Source of the DNA: Acanthamoeba lenticulata
Taxonomy: Eukaryota > Discosea > Longamoebia > Acanthamoebidae
DNA length: 64,000 nucleotides
NCBI GenBank assembly: GCA_002179805.1
Contig: NAVB01000136.1
Coordinates: forward strand, 1-64,000
Direction: 5' to 3'
Shown in pieces: positions 49,803 through 62,574 of this stretch. Each line of letters opens with the position of its first letter. Positions within the stretch are counted from its first letter, which is position 1. A program made the position numbers and the translations under genes. Below the pieces are notes generated by a model that was not told the DNA's origin, ran no database searches, and was given only the letters and a program-made list of their open reading frames with translations.

Positions 49803-51664
49803 ATGCAGCAACACCAGCAACACTCGTGCGTGAAGACGCTGCACTTGTGGTGGAGTCCCTTTTTGTTCACTTTTCCTTTGGCGCATGCTGCACAGAGTGG
49901 TATGAACTGGGCAAGGCGGCCGAGAAGGCAGGAGACTTTACCAAGGCGATCGAGCACTACAAGCGCGCTGAGCGCTTAGGCCATTCCCTTACCGACCCGC
50001 GACCGCCAACGGAGTGGCCGACGGTCAACCTTCAAGGTGCCTACGCTTCCCCTCCCCCTCTCCGTCCCCGGCGGGAACAAGAGACGAACGTTTGGATTGG
50101 TGCTGCAGATGAGGTGGAGTTACGGCCCCATTTGAGCAAGGAGGAAAGGGAACAGCTGGCGCAGCATCAGCATGTGTTCGACCGTCCACTTACCCCGGAG
50201 CAGCTGGTTCGCGTCTCTAGCTTGCTCATGTGCGCGCTGCTATTCATGCAAACTCACGCAAGGTATAGGACTTTCTGGACGAGAACGGCTACCTGGTCAT
50301 TCCCAACGCTGTGCCCAAGGAGCTTTGCGAGCGCATGACCCAAGAACTCTTTGAAAAGGCCGAGCGCCTCATGGGCGTCACGCGCTCTAATCCGTCGTCG
50401 TGGAACGTACGTGCAGCTGACTCAGGCCCATCATCGGTCATCGAGGGCGAAGCATAGACACCAACAATGACCACCACCACCACCAACAACAGGAGATCGA
50501 CCCGATTGGCTTCATCGACGTGTGGCACGGAGGAGCCTACAACGAGCTGAGGCAGAGCCCTATACTCTACTCCATCTTTGCGCAGATCCTCAAGTCCCAT
50601 CGCCTCGTTGCTACCCTCGACAGGTGGGACTCCTCCACCCACACCTCATCTTTTACGTCGTCGGTGCTCATCGACGCTTCATCCACGTACATATGTCGGC
50701 GCATGCAGGGCCAACCTGAACCCGCCCGCTTATGTGACCGACCCGGAGACCGGCCAGGTCACCCACAGGTTCAACTCGAGGCGCGACGCCGTCTTCCCGG
50801 TGCACACCGACATGAACTTGTGGTATGCGGCTACTGCCTTGACCCATTTGTGGACTGTGCAGTTTAACACCAAGGCGCGCGTCTGGGCTGTCCAGGGATC
50901 TCGAGCACGGGTGGTGGCAAGGCGGGCTCGCGCTTCAGGACTGCCACGCCGGTGGGTTCCACTGCATCCCTGGTGCGCGCTTTCTCACGCAGCGTCGTCA
51001 TCATCATAGTGTCATTCTGACGGCCAATGAGGGCCACGCCCAGGCTTCCACAAGCTGGAGGCGATACGCAAGTATCGGGAAGAATGTGAGCAAGGCAAGT
51101 TTGGCGAGCTCGACTCGCCGGATCCCTACTTTAATTGGTTTTACGATGAACAGCTCATCAAAGCCCGAGCCACGCGCGTGCCCATGAAGCAGGTGCGTGC
51201 GTGTGCTTGTTCTCATTCCTCACTGAGGCTCACGCGAGCGAGGAAACATGCATGTGTGCGTGTGGATGTTGGCATCATCGCCATACCAACAAAAGGGCGA
51301 CTTCGTGGTGTGGTCCAGCCGTCTGCCACATTCTGCGCTGGCCAACACGTCGGACAAGTGGCGCGTGCACGCCTACCTTCGCTTCCTGCCTGTTGATCAA
51401 TTCGCAGACTACGCCGAAGAGGTTCGGGCATGCATGGAGACTGGTCGCAAGCCGCGTAACTACCCCGCCGGTGGCGTACGTCTGCTCCAACTCGATGAGG
51501 CTCTGTTGTTGTGATGTTCTTGTTGTTGACATCAATCACTGCCCATCGATGGACAGCCAACGTCAGCCGAGCGAGCCGAGTGGGAGAGGCCGTTCCACCA
51601 GGTGCCTGAGATGACGTGGCTCGGGCGGCGCGTGTTTGGGTTCGAGCCATGGGACCAAGCGTGA
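49803..51664 (+). CDS. PhyH-family 2OG/Fe(II) dioxygenase with N-terminal TPR motif
   Basis: Predicted cytosolic or nuclear oxygenase; substrate unknown. Proposed exon 1 (49803-49829, MQQHQQHSC) joins WYELGKAAEKAGDFTKAIEHYKRA, a TPR helix pair. The PhyH domain follows over several exons: DFLDENGYLVIPNAVPKELC near 50270, IDPIGFIDVWHGGAYNEL, the iron-binding HxD in AVFPVHTDMNLWY near 50790, GGLALQDCHAGGFHCIPG near 50950, FHKLEAIRKYREEC near 51045, and the distal His/Arg in VVWSSRLPHSALANTSDKWR near 51310-51360, ending RRVFGFEPWDQA. All ligands are present. It shares only the fold with the intronless oxygenase at 33785-35140; the two are not close paralogues. About seven short introns, at least one GT..AG with CCACCA-rich sequence. 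Exon 1 and the start are the least certain part. Confidence 0.8.
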
Positions 51665-51896
51665 TGAACGCCAAGAGAGGGATGGCTGGCGTTGCCATGT
51701 CCGTCGCGTTGGTTGCTATGTGGGTCCCTGGGAAAGTCCAGATAAAACTGAACTCGCCGGAGAAATTTGAGCAGCAACTTTCACCACAGCTGTGCGTGAC
51801 GCTGGTTGAGGCCGGGACCTGCTGCATTCAATCGTTCTCGCATCTGTTGCTGCCTCTCTCTCTCTCCACAACACGTAGCGAGGATTGAATACACAA

Positions 51897-54363
<2,467 letters not shown>

Positions 54364-54610
54364 AAAGGCCTTTGATTTGACCGTCTCCTCTGTAAACTGG
54401 GGTTCATAAACTTCGAGTCTCCTTTGGGCCCAAAGGAAAATCTCTTCTTTTTTTCTTCAAATACAGCAAAATTTTTGGATCTGGAGAAGCCATTAAAGGC
54501 AGAAGACTTTAATGCAACAGTTGTTTTGCAACCTCCCCTTGGGACACCAAAGCTTTACAGGAAATGGTGTGGATAAAACTGTGTTTGGCCTTTCTCTCCC
54601 CTCCACCCCG

Positions 54611-55340
54611 ATGATGCTCACCCCGAACGTACTGGCCTTGGCGCTTGCAGTTGCTATCCTGGGCGTTTCTGCCTTGGCTCCGACGTCTTATGGTCAACAA
54701 TGTGGCCCTATGATCATCAACAGCAAGCACTACGACCTTTCCCTGCTCTCCCTCGCTCTTATCAACGACACCGTCCAGACCAAGGATAGCCTCGGCCAAG
54801 TGTACACGTACAAGGTGTGCGGCCAGCTCTCCAACTTGTGCCCTACGACCACCGACCCTACCCCGGCCATCTGCATGCTTGACAACAACAACTCCCTCCA
54901 TGACTTGGGAAGCACCCGGGTGGTTTCTTGGGGCCAGCATCCAAAGGACCTTGATGGTTTCACCCTTGGCTTCTACAGCGGGGACAACGACCGTCAATCA
55001 TTCATCGTCTTCACTTGGTACCGGCAGACTCTTTTTTGAGTTGTCTTGTTGTCTTTAAGACTTACTTTGGCACAGCGCCCCAAGCGCAGGAGTTGGCCGC
55101 CTTGAATTCGTCGACGAGAACCCTAGTCTGACCTACAACTTTAAGTGGGAGTCCAAGTACGCATGTCCGACCAAGGGTGCGTACACGTGCTGCCTGTACG
55201 CCGGATCCAGCGGTTGGGCCAGCGAAATGCGCACCGACTGCGTTGCCAAAAGTCTCCCCTGCGAGAAGGTAGACCACTACAAAATGGTCTACAACTGGAC
55301 GACTGTTGGGACTTGTGACAAGTGCAAGCTCTGTAGGTGA
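54611..55340 (+). CDS. Secreted MRH (mannose-6-phosphate receptor homology)-like protein
   Basis: Two exons, 54611-55017 and 55076-55340, give 223 aa. A signal peptide (MMLTPNVLALALAVAILGVS, cut near SYG-QQCG) is followed by an MRH-like core: CGPMIINSKHYDLSLL, YTYKVCGQLSNLCP, SFIVFTCAPSAGVGRLEF and SLTYNFKWESKYACP, the typical closing strand and cysteine of M6P-receptor, OS-9 and GAA1-like MRH domains. A further Cys-rich part (YTCCLYAG, TVGTCDKCKLCR) follows and no membrane helix is present. MRH domains bind N-glycans or act as folds in ER/Golgi and lysosomal proteins; whether the sugar-binding residues are kept cannot be judged by eye. An ATG at 54512 is also in frame, but the later one directly starts the signal peptide. 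Confidence 0.75.
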
Positions 55341-55489
55341 AAGTAAATGTTTTGGATGTGATCAACAAAAGTGCCCCACCCCAAAAACCTTAATTAATTT
55401 CAACCACGAAGTTGCATAGTGTATATATGCATAGTGTAATAACTTGTGCAGATCAATGAGCAAGATGTTGTCTGTGCCTTCGTCTTGTA

Positions 55490-56379
55490 TTACAGCTCGT
55501 CCTTCTTCTTCGTTGGGGCTGGTGTGGAACGCTTGGGGTCGGGAAGGGCGTACTTCTCGAGGAAGCGGAAGATGCGGTGGCCAGTCGGTTGACCACCAAA
55601 GTGGTGCATCGCCCAGTCCTTCCCAATGACCAGCAGCCAGACGCTGTCGTGGGGAATGCCGTAGTGGTCGAACACGGCAGTGTCGTTGCGGCGCACGTAG
55701 CCAACCTTCATGCGGCCCTGGTAAGCCTGCGAGATGGCCTGCACCATGGCGTGTGGCTTGGTGTTGGTGTTACTGAACCAGAACACCTTAGGCATATTGG
55801 GCTCATCGTGGAAGGAGGCTCTGTTGTCAGCAGTAATTCGAACGACGTGGCGATCGTGCAACGGCGACAGTGCAAACGAGGTAAGCTCGGTGGCCTCAAT
55901 AGGGCCACTGTAGTATGTGAACTCCTTGCCTGCAAAGGGCCCTTGCTCTCGAGGAACTTCCTCGCGCTCTGCACAACAAGTGGTAAATCTTGTGGGGTGC
56001 AACGAGAGTGCAATAGAGTACCTGGAGGGAACAAGGCGACAAAAGGGGCTGTGTTTTCCTTGTGGCTGAAGAAGGTGGTGAGCTCCTTCTCCTCCTCCAT
56101 GTTTACCACTCCAACCACCATCAACTCGCCAAAGTCGTAGGCCAGCGCGTCGAAGATTGGGGAAGTGTTGATGGAGGTCGCATCGTTTGAATAAAACTCG
56201 ACAATGGCTGCCTTGTTGCCTTCCACCACCAGCTCTCGGAAGTTGTCCTTGGTCAGGTGCACCACCTTTGACTTGGGCCCGTGAAGGGCATGGCCGAGAG
56301 GCAGCTGCACGCACAGTAGCGCCAGCACAACTGCCAAAGTGACCCGGCTCTCCAACATCCCTCGTCGTTTCTGCTCCAT
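55490..56379 (-). CDS. PDI-like ER-resident thioredoxin-fold protein lacking CxxC, KDEL tail
   Basis: Two exons, 56379-56022 and 55968-55490, give 278 aa. The signal peptide is within MEQKRRGMLESRVTLAVVLA, and the protein ends KKKDEL, an ER retrieval signal. The first domain aligns with PDI a-type domains (VVHLTKDNFRELVVEGNKAA, IVEFYSND), but where PDIs have WCGHC this has NDATSINTS, so no redox cysteines are present. The second half has FWFSNTNTKPHAMVQAISQA and DWAMHHFGGQPTGHRIFRFL, a thioredoxin-like b domain pattern. A non-redox chaperone or client-binding role is inferred; redox isomerase activity is unlikely. ATG 56379 is the best start because it places the hydrophobic stretch at the N terminus. 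Its start is followed by a closely spaced gene at 56600 on the same strand. Confidence 0.85.
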
Positions 56380-56599
56380 AGGTGCCCTGTAGCTCTTCCT
56401 CTCCGGCAGCTTCCACTACTTAGCCTTGGCCTGATGCAGGGCGAAGAGGTGGCGGTTTAGCATTGGGCGTTTGAAAAAAGGAGTGAATTTTTGAAATGTT
56501 TTGTAACTCTTTTGGAATAATGAAAAAGTTTGTAGTTGTACAACTTTGATGAGGATTGCTGACCACCAACAACCCTCACCATCACCCGTCTCTCATCAG

Positions 56600-59276
56600 T
56601 TAGTTGCGGTAAGACTGATGTTGCCCGACGACGTAGCGGAGGTTGTCCTCGCGGTAGTTGTCGCCCCACAACGCTCGGTTCTTCTCCTCGAGCGACATTC
56701 GGAGGATGTCCTCGTCAATACACTCCTCTTCTTGCGCGCGGTTCCGTGCCCTCGCCTCCAGCACCTGTTTGTTGGTTTTGTTTATCCACAACTTTTGTCA
56801 ATACTGCTGGCACGTAAAAGAACGAAAGCGAAGGCGCTTTAGAAAAGCGAAAAACTACCTCGACCATGGCGCGTAGCTGCTCGTATTCTTCGTCGGGCGT
56901 GTCGTCCGCGCTGTCGTCGTCGAGCAGGGCGAGCGGTTCGATCAGCTCATCGTCTGTTCTCTTCTTCGTGCTGCTCCGACTACTGGGGGTCGCTTGTTGA
57001 GGCTCCGTTGCGCGTCGGCTCTTGCCCGCCACGCGTTCTCGAGTCGGCCGGTCGCGCGCCCATCGCCACTCCTTCCTGGCGCGTCTGAACTCCAGTGACG
57101 TCTCATCCTCAATCTCAGCATCTTCACCATCCTCCTTGTCCTGCTCATCATGCTCATCATCTGCTGCTTTGTGTTCTTCATCTTCATGTTCGTCCTCGTC
57201 CTCGTCCTCGTTCTTCTCCTCCCCCTCACTGACAGCCTCTCCCTCCTCTTCAGAGACGTGCAGGCTCGAGTTGAGGACGACGGTGCGGCTCACCTTGCTG
57301 GGAGCCACTTGAAGTGTTGGTTGCACCTCTTCGACCTCTTCATCTTTCTCCTCATCATCGTCGCTGTCGTCACTTGTCTCGCTATCTTGCTCGCTTTCGC
57401 TGCTGTCCGAGTCGTTCTCGCCATCCACGAGGCACCCGTCGTCGAACCGCATGTCCTCCTCCTCATACCCAACGTCTTTTGTCTCGCCTTCATTCTCTTC
57501 ATCATCATCATCATCGTCATCGTCGTCGTCGTCGTCGTCGCTGCTGCTGCTATCGCTGACCACTCGGCGCATTGGTATCTTTTGGGGCGGCTGCATCGCT
57601 TTCTTGTTTACGACCGTCTTTTTCTTGGGTGCCCACGGCGAATCGGTGATGACGATGAGCCCGTCCGCCTGGTCGGCCTCGCCTCCTCGAGACCTCGTGC
57701 GGCGACGGCCCTGCTGGCCCGGCTGGCCGTCCTGTCGGCGCTTAGCCCTCTCCTTGGCAGCGGCTTTCATCGACTCGACCCGCTTGCTGCGCGTGTAGCT
57801 CATGCGCTCGAGGAAATGTTGGTCGCGCCGCAGAGGCGGCAGATACGCCGACGCGCCACTGGCGCCGCCAACGACTTGGCTCCAGCCCGCAGGCAGCAGG
57901 CCGACGTCGACGTCCGTTGCAAGCGTGGCCGGCTGCTTCTTGGCCTTGGCTCGGGGCTTCCGCTTCAGCGCGTCTGCCTTCTCCTGCTTTGTCGCGGCCC
58001 GCTTTTCGCTTGACATCTCCTCTCGCCGACGCCGGTCCGGAACCTCGTTCCTGATTGACACGACCATCGGCTCCTCGCCTCGGCGCTTCTGGGAAGCCGT
58101 CGCAGCTGACGCGACACGCGCGTCCTTCTGCTGCCTCGCCACAGGCTCGACGGCGTCGTTCAGCTCCTTTTTCATCATCGTAACCATCTTGCTGTTGCTG
58201 CTCGTCGTGTGGCGGCGCGCTGCGCTCGTCGTCTCTCCGAGGGATATATTCTCTCTTTCCTGGAGGGCTCTCCGCTTGGCCGCGTCTGCCTCGAGGCCCA
58301 TACGCATGTGCATGCTCGTAGATTGTTTCCTGAGCGTCCGAAGCTGGTTGGTCAGGGACTCGATCTGGGCCTCGTCCTGGCCGCACCGGTCGGCCTTGCG
58401 CAGGAGCGCGATCTGATCAACATAGATGACCATGCTGACGGTCAAGACTCACCCGGTGGTTGGAGAAACAACGCTGCGGACGGCGTACCTGACTCTCTGT
58501 TCTGGCGATGTTGGCCTTGACTTGAGCCAGGGCCAGCTCTTCCTCGTACTGGCGCCGCTTGGCCTGCTTCTCATCCTGCCTCTGCTGCTCCTGTGGTAGG
58601 ACGTGTCAGTCGATCGCTTGGCCAAACATAACAGCGAGAAGGGGGCAGACCTCGATTTGGTGCTTCCTCTGTGCTTGGTAGCGCTCGACGATGTAGGCTA
58701 GATCGGTGGGATCAAGCGACGATGCGCGTCGGCTGGTCATCTTCATGGCCAGTTCATCAAGGGCCTGTTTGTCTATCTCCTCCGCCATGACCGCCGTCCT
58801 CTGCTGCTGCATGGCAGATTGCCCTTTTTCCCCAGTGACGGCGCGACCTGACGCGCGGCGGCCGGCGCTGACGCTCCCCTTCTCTCCGCAGTTCTCCTTG
58901 CCGCTCAGCTTCGTTTCGATCAGATTGAGAAGCGCGGCAATGGCCTCGTTGTTTGCCTGCTGGCAGTCAGCCGCACCCACCTCTCGGGCACGTCCGTGGA
59001 AATGATGCGCCAGGCCGAGGTGCTTCATGTACCTTGCATAGATGCAGAAAAGAAGCAGATGAGCTACCTGTCCAGGTCAGCGGGACAAAATCAAAGCAGT
59101 TGGTACCGCAGGATAGTCGTTTTCCTGTCCTCGCCAACTAGCCACTTACCAACTGCAAGGGAATGATCGTATTTACGGAGAAGAAAGACCAGCACATCCA
59201 TCGGCTCCATTTTCGATTCATTAGACCTGTAGCCCAACTGGCGAAGTCTATCATACGTGCCTCGGCTCGAGGCCAT
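56600..59276 (-). CDS. Acidic, coiled-coil, probably nuclear protein of unknown function
   Basis: Multi-exon gene with no recognised domain. It starts MASSRGTYDRLRQLGYRSNE at 59276 (an in-frame ATG at 59294 is the alternative) and continues RYMKHLGLAHHFHG. The middle has helical, charged segments likely to form coiled coils: LAYIVERYQAQRKHQIE, KQAKRRQYEEELALAQVKA and QDEAQIESLTNQLRTLRKQ. A basic region (KRKPRAKAKKQPATLA) is followed by a very acidic part with a run of about 14 Asp encoded by a GTC/ATC microsatellite (about 57499-57545) and more Glu/Asp blocks. The last exon ends EEKNRALWGDNYREDNLRYV. The mix of NLS-like basic and acidic low-complexity blocks suggests a nuclear or nucleolar factor, but this is inference. 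Confidence 0.65.
57499..57547 (-). repeat. Trinucleotide microsatellite encoding poly-Asp
   Basis: On the plus strand ATC units followed by GTC units run for about 16 codons, reading as an aspartate run on the coding strand of the acidic protein. It may be length-variable between strains. Confidence 0.85.
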
Positions 59277-59396
59277 TTTGAATGTGCAGGACACGGCTGT
59301 TGCGATCGGATCCGATTCAACTACAAACGCTTTGATGCGACCGTTACCATTTCCCGCCCTTTGTGGAAAGCAAATAATTCGAATGCCACGACAAGC

Positions 59397-60815
59397 TCAC
59401 ACCTGGCCTTCCTCTTCCAGCTGCATGTCCTCCTCGAGCTCCTCGACGTCATCATCGCCGTGGTGGCCCTCTCCTCCTTGTAAGAAGTTATGAATTATGT
59501 TGTCGTTATTGCCGCCATCCTCTTCGAACTCTGGCGCGTAGTCGTCACCACTATCCGACGACAGGTCGCTGAGCTCCTCCTCCTCCTCCTCGTCTTGAAG
59601 GAGAGGCAGCGTGATGTCGCCCTTGACGCGCTCGTAGGTCGTGTCAAAGTGCTGAGATGGGTGGATACCATAGAACCATTTGACCACCAAGTTGTCCTTG
59701 TCCTGCGCGACGAGTATCATCAGTCATCCTCTCCTCTGAACGAATGCATGAGCATAGGATGAGACGGCACCTGGACTTCGAGGTAGGCCCGACCCCATCG
59801 GGCCCGCACGTAGCCCGTATCAGCCAGGTGCATTTGGCCCTTGCCCCGGTCGCCCTTGGCTGTGAGGGCCATGCGGAAGGTGGGTTTGCCCGCGGGCACG
59901 TTGACGTCGCCTGCATCCACGAAAGATTAAAACAGAAACATACGATGACGAGAGCGGCCGCACCAGTTATCTTGGTGGCCAGCACGCGGAAGCCCCGGTG
60001 GGCGATTTGAATCAGCTCCTTGCCATGGGAGCCGTAGTGCCCGATCCAACGGCCGTTAATGTCGATACTATTGTGACACTGCTTGTAGAACGCCTTCCAG
60101 TCGTCAATCCCAGCTGGCCGCAGCTCCTTTGTGCTTCCGGGTGGGTTCGCCTCCGAGGTCGGGGCTGAGGGCATCGCCACTGGTTGGTGGTCTACTCCTT
60201 CATCGACGCGCTGGCTCCCTCCGGGAGGCGAGGCAGAGCCAGAGGGTCCGGGCGGCTGCGCCCAGCTCAGCAGAGGCGGGAAGCCAAGGTCATCGGTTGT
60301 GGCCTCCACCTCGCCGGCAGTTTCACCGGATTGGGCGTGAGCCTGCGTGAACTGCTGAATCAGGGTGATGAGACGTAGCAGCACTTGCTCGTTCCCCTGC
60401 CCCGCTGCGTCCTCAAGCTCCTCAAGCGTCACTAACGCCATGTGAGGAAATAAACAACGATAAGAGAAAGAAGCAGGAGATAGGGGCAGTACGTTTGTAG
60501 TTCTTTTCGTCTGGAACGATGCATTCGTCATCTGGCAAAGGTGCGCCCTCAAGATAGAACGGGAATTCACGCTGGCATCTGCAATAAGTAGAATAAGACA
60601 GGGCGGAGAGGCCACGACGACGGGAAGCACACGCACTTGAGTTTCCACATGACTGGCTCTTCTATCATCGCGTGCCAGGTGGTCGAAACTCGCGTAGCGG
60701 CTGCAAGTGTGGGAAGATCGAGCTCCAGAAAGATGAGTGTCTGCAGCTCAGGCGGCAACAGGTCAAACGAAAACAGTGCAACACCGTTCTCTTCGTGTTC
60801 ATCCATTCCGTTCAT
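59397..60815 (-). CDS. F-box protein, FBXO31-like
   Basis: Predicted substrate adaptor of an SCF ubiquitin ligase. The N-terminal F-box is LPPELQTLIFLELDLPTLAA followed by VSTTWHAMIEEPVMWK, from the ATG at 60815. Exon 2 begins CQREFPFYLEGAPLPDDECI and leads to a Pro/Ser/Gly-rich linker. The C-terminal domain reads GRWIGHYGSHGKELIQIAHR, then VLATKITG, DVNVPAGKPTFRMAL, GYVRARWGRAYLEVQ, which matches the beta-sheet substrate domain of FBXO31 and plant relatives. The final exon is Glu/Asp-rich (DDVEELEEDMQLEEEGQV). The apparent stop at 59397-59399 is part of a good donor-like AGGTGTGAG, so the true end could lie in a further exon. About five introns. Its start faces the PAH gene. Confidence 0.8.
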
Positions 60816-61373
60816 CGCCGAACTGAACGAATCACGCCCAGCTGCAATCTTACACTTGATGACGAAGCTTTGGAGGAATATGCCAAGTATGTACGAAAGA
60901 ATTGATCCGCGGAAGGAAACACTCCGCAAGCGAAATTCCGTAGTCTTCGGCCAACCCGAAGGCAAGACGGTTCACCAACCATTTTTCAGACCTCAATCGA
61001 CGCAAGGTTATATCCGGCAGGCAAGAATGGAGTTTGGCGATGTATTGCGCACGTGCGACACGGCTTGACACCGGTCTTTGGGCTGGGGGGAGAACCTTGA
61101 AGAAGGGTCTTCTGTGTGCTCTCGCTCATCCCTAACACGCACCAAACCAAAGCGCTGTCCACTCCTCTCCTCCTTTTTGACGAGCCTCTCGCTTCCTTTG
61201 GTTCCCTTTTCTGTGGCCGCCTGCACCTCGCATCATCTTCTCATCGACGCAACGCGAACAGAACACCTCGCCTTCAGTTTGTTGCTCACTTCAACTACGC
61301 ACCAACGACTGCCGTTTTTTGTCGCAGCCCTGAAGAAAGAACGAAGCAACAAAAGCGAAGCGAAGCAAAGAGG
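60816..61373. promoter_or_regulatory. Divergent intergenic region between F-box and PAH genes
   Basis: 558 bases between divergent starts, holding both upstream regions. Both strands have open frames at 60840-61070 (minus: EKWLVNRLAFGLAEDYGISL; plus: KRNSVVFGQPEGKTVHQPFF) of moderate composition but without introns, a start with good context, or a recognised family, so neither is called. Confidence 0.35.
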
Positions 61374-62013
61374 ATGAGGCAGCCCAAGAGTGTGACGCAG
61401 TTCCGCAGGAACCAGGACCAGGACGGCGAGGGCTTCGAGGGCGGCGCTCCGGCACAGGCGCCCTCGCGCGTGCTCAAGCGAGCGGTTAGCTACCTCGAAC
61501 GAGTCAAGCGCACCTTTGCCGAACGGCCCGAGGTCTACCGGGCTTTCCTTGCCGTCATGCACGCGTTCAAAGAGCAAAGGTGCGTGAGCTTCTTCCTCCC
61601 TTCTGCCCACCGAGACGCTCGCCCGCAGCTGCCTTGTTCTTCTCGTGTGCGTGGTGACTTGCGGGCACTTTCTTTGCGCGTTTTAAAACTCCACCAATTG
61701 GAGCCAGCATTTCTATTTTTACGCGCTTTGCTGTCGACATAGTCTTTGGTTGCTGGGGCTGACCCAACGTGGTTTTTGTGGGCACCATCTTAGGGTGGGG
61801 ATCACGGGTCTGGTGGCGCAAGTGTACCAGCTCTTCGAGGGCCACCCGAATCTGCTTATTGGCTTCAATACGTTCCTGCCGCTGGGTCACGCCGCCGGGG
61901 CCGCGGCGAAGCCCGCGACCAGCGCGCCCCGCCTGGCGCCTCCGAGCAACGTTGTCGAGGAAGAGGCGCAGCAGCAGCTCAACAAGCCTGTCGTCGTCAC
62001 GACGGGTTGGTGA
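61374..62013 (+). CDS. Small single-PAH-domain protein (Sin3-related)
   Basis: Two exons, 61374-61579 and 61794-62013, give 141 aa. The domain is a paired amphipathic helix: LKRAVSYLERVKRTFAERPE, VYRAFLAVMHAFKEQR, then across the intron VGITGLVAQVYQLFEGHPNL, LIGFNTFLP. Spacing and the FEGHPxLIxGFNxFLP ending match Sin3 PAH domains, which bind short helices of repressors. Only one PAH and no histone deacetylase-interacting region are present, so this is not a full Sin3; it may compete with or adapt Sin3-type complexes (inference). After the stop the plus strand stays Arg/Glu-rich and open to about 62520, which could be further exons if the TGA at 62011 lies in an intron starting at GTTGGT. Confidence 0.8.
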
Positions 62014-62574
62014 CCACGACCCCCGTCGCGCCCCCGTTACGTCGTAGAAGAAGCCCTCCGAATCACCGCCGTAGACACGAGAACCCGGAACATTGAGCGC
62101 GAGCCAACTCGAGCGAAGTGGCGCGCGCGAACAAGAAGTAGAAGAAGAAGAGGTGGAGAGAAAAGCAAAACAGGACGAACCGGACGGAACGACGCCAAGA
62201 GCTGGACGATCGAGCCCGCGGGTGGTGGAACAAGGACGATACCGAGGAGAAGAAGAAGAAGAAGAAGACGGAGAAGGAAAAGAGGCAAACAACCGAGAGC
62301 GACACGAACCGGAGGGACGACGAATACATGTCTGCATGCGCTGCGGCCAGGCCGGGAGGAGCTTCCCAACTACGATGATGATGGCCCAACCGTACAGTGC
62401 CGGCCCTCCTCTTCGTCTGCAGAACAAGACGCCACCGTACTTGTGCACTGGAACGATTCGCAGCGAAAGCTTCACCGTGACCGCTCAAACCGGTGTGGCT
62501 CTTTCGCAAGGGACGAATAAAAAATGTATTCATGATCACCTCTTTCCTTCTCCCTCTCCTCCTCTTCCGCTTCT
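62014..62574. other. Intergenic or untranslated region with R/E-rich open frames
   Basis: GA-rich sequence (GAAGAAGAAG runs near 62140 and 62245) after the PAH gene. Plus-strand frames read charged low-complexity residues; one ends near 62520 with VQCRPSSSSAEQDATVLVHW. This may be a missed extension of the PAH gene; no independent gene is supported. Confidence 0.3.

Noticed and set aside
60850..61071. Open frames on both strands between the F-box and PAH genes
   Set aside because: Moderate composition only, no family, no splice support; most likely 5' leader sequence.
61567..62475. 302-codon minus-strand frame opposite the PAH gene
   Set aside because: Ser/Arg low-complexity reading of GA-rich DNA; shadow of the PAH exon.
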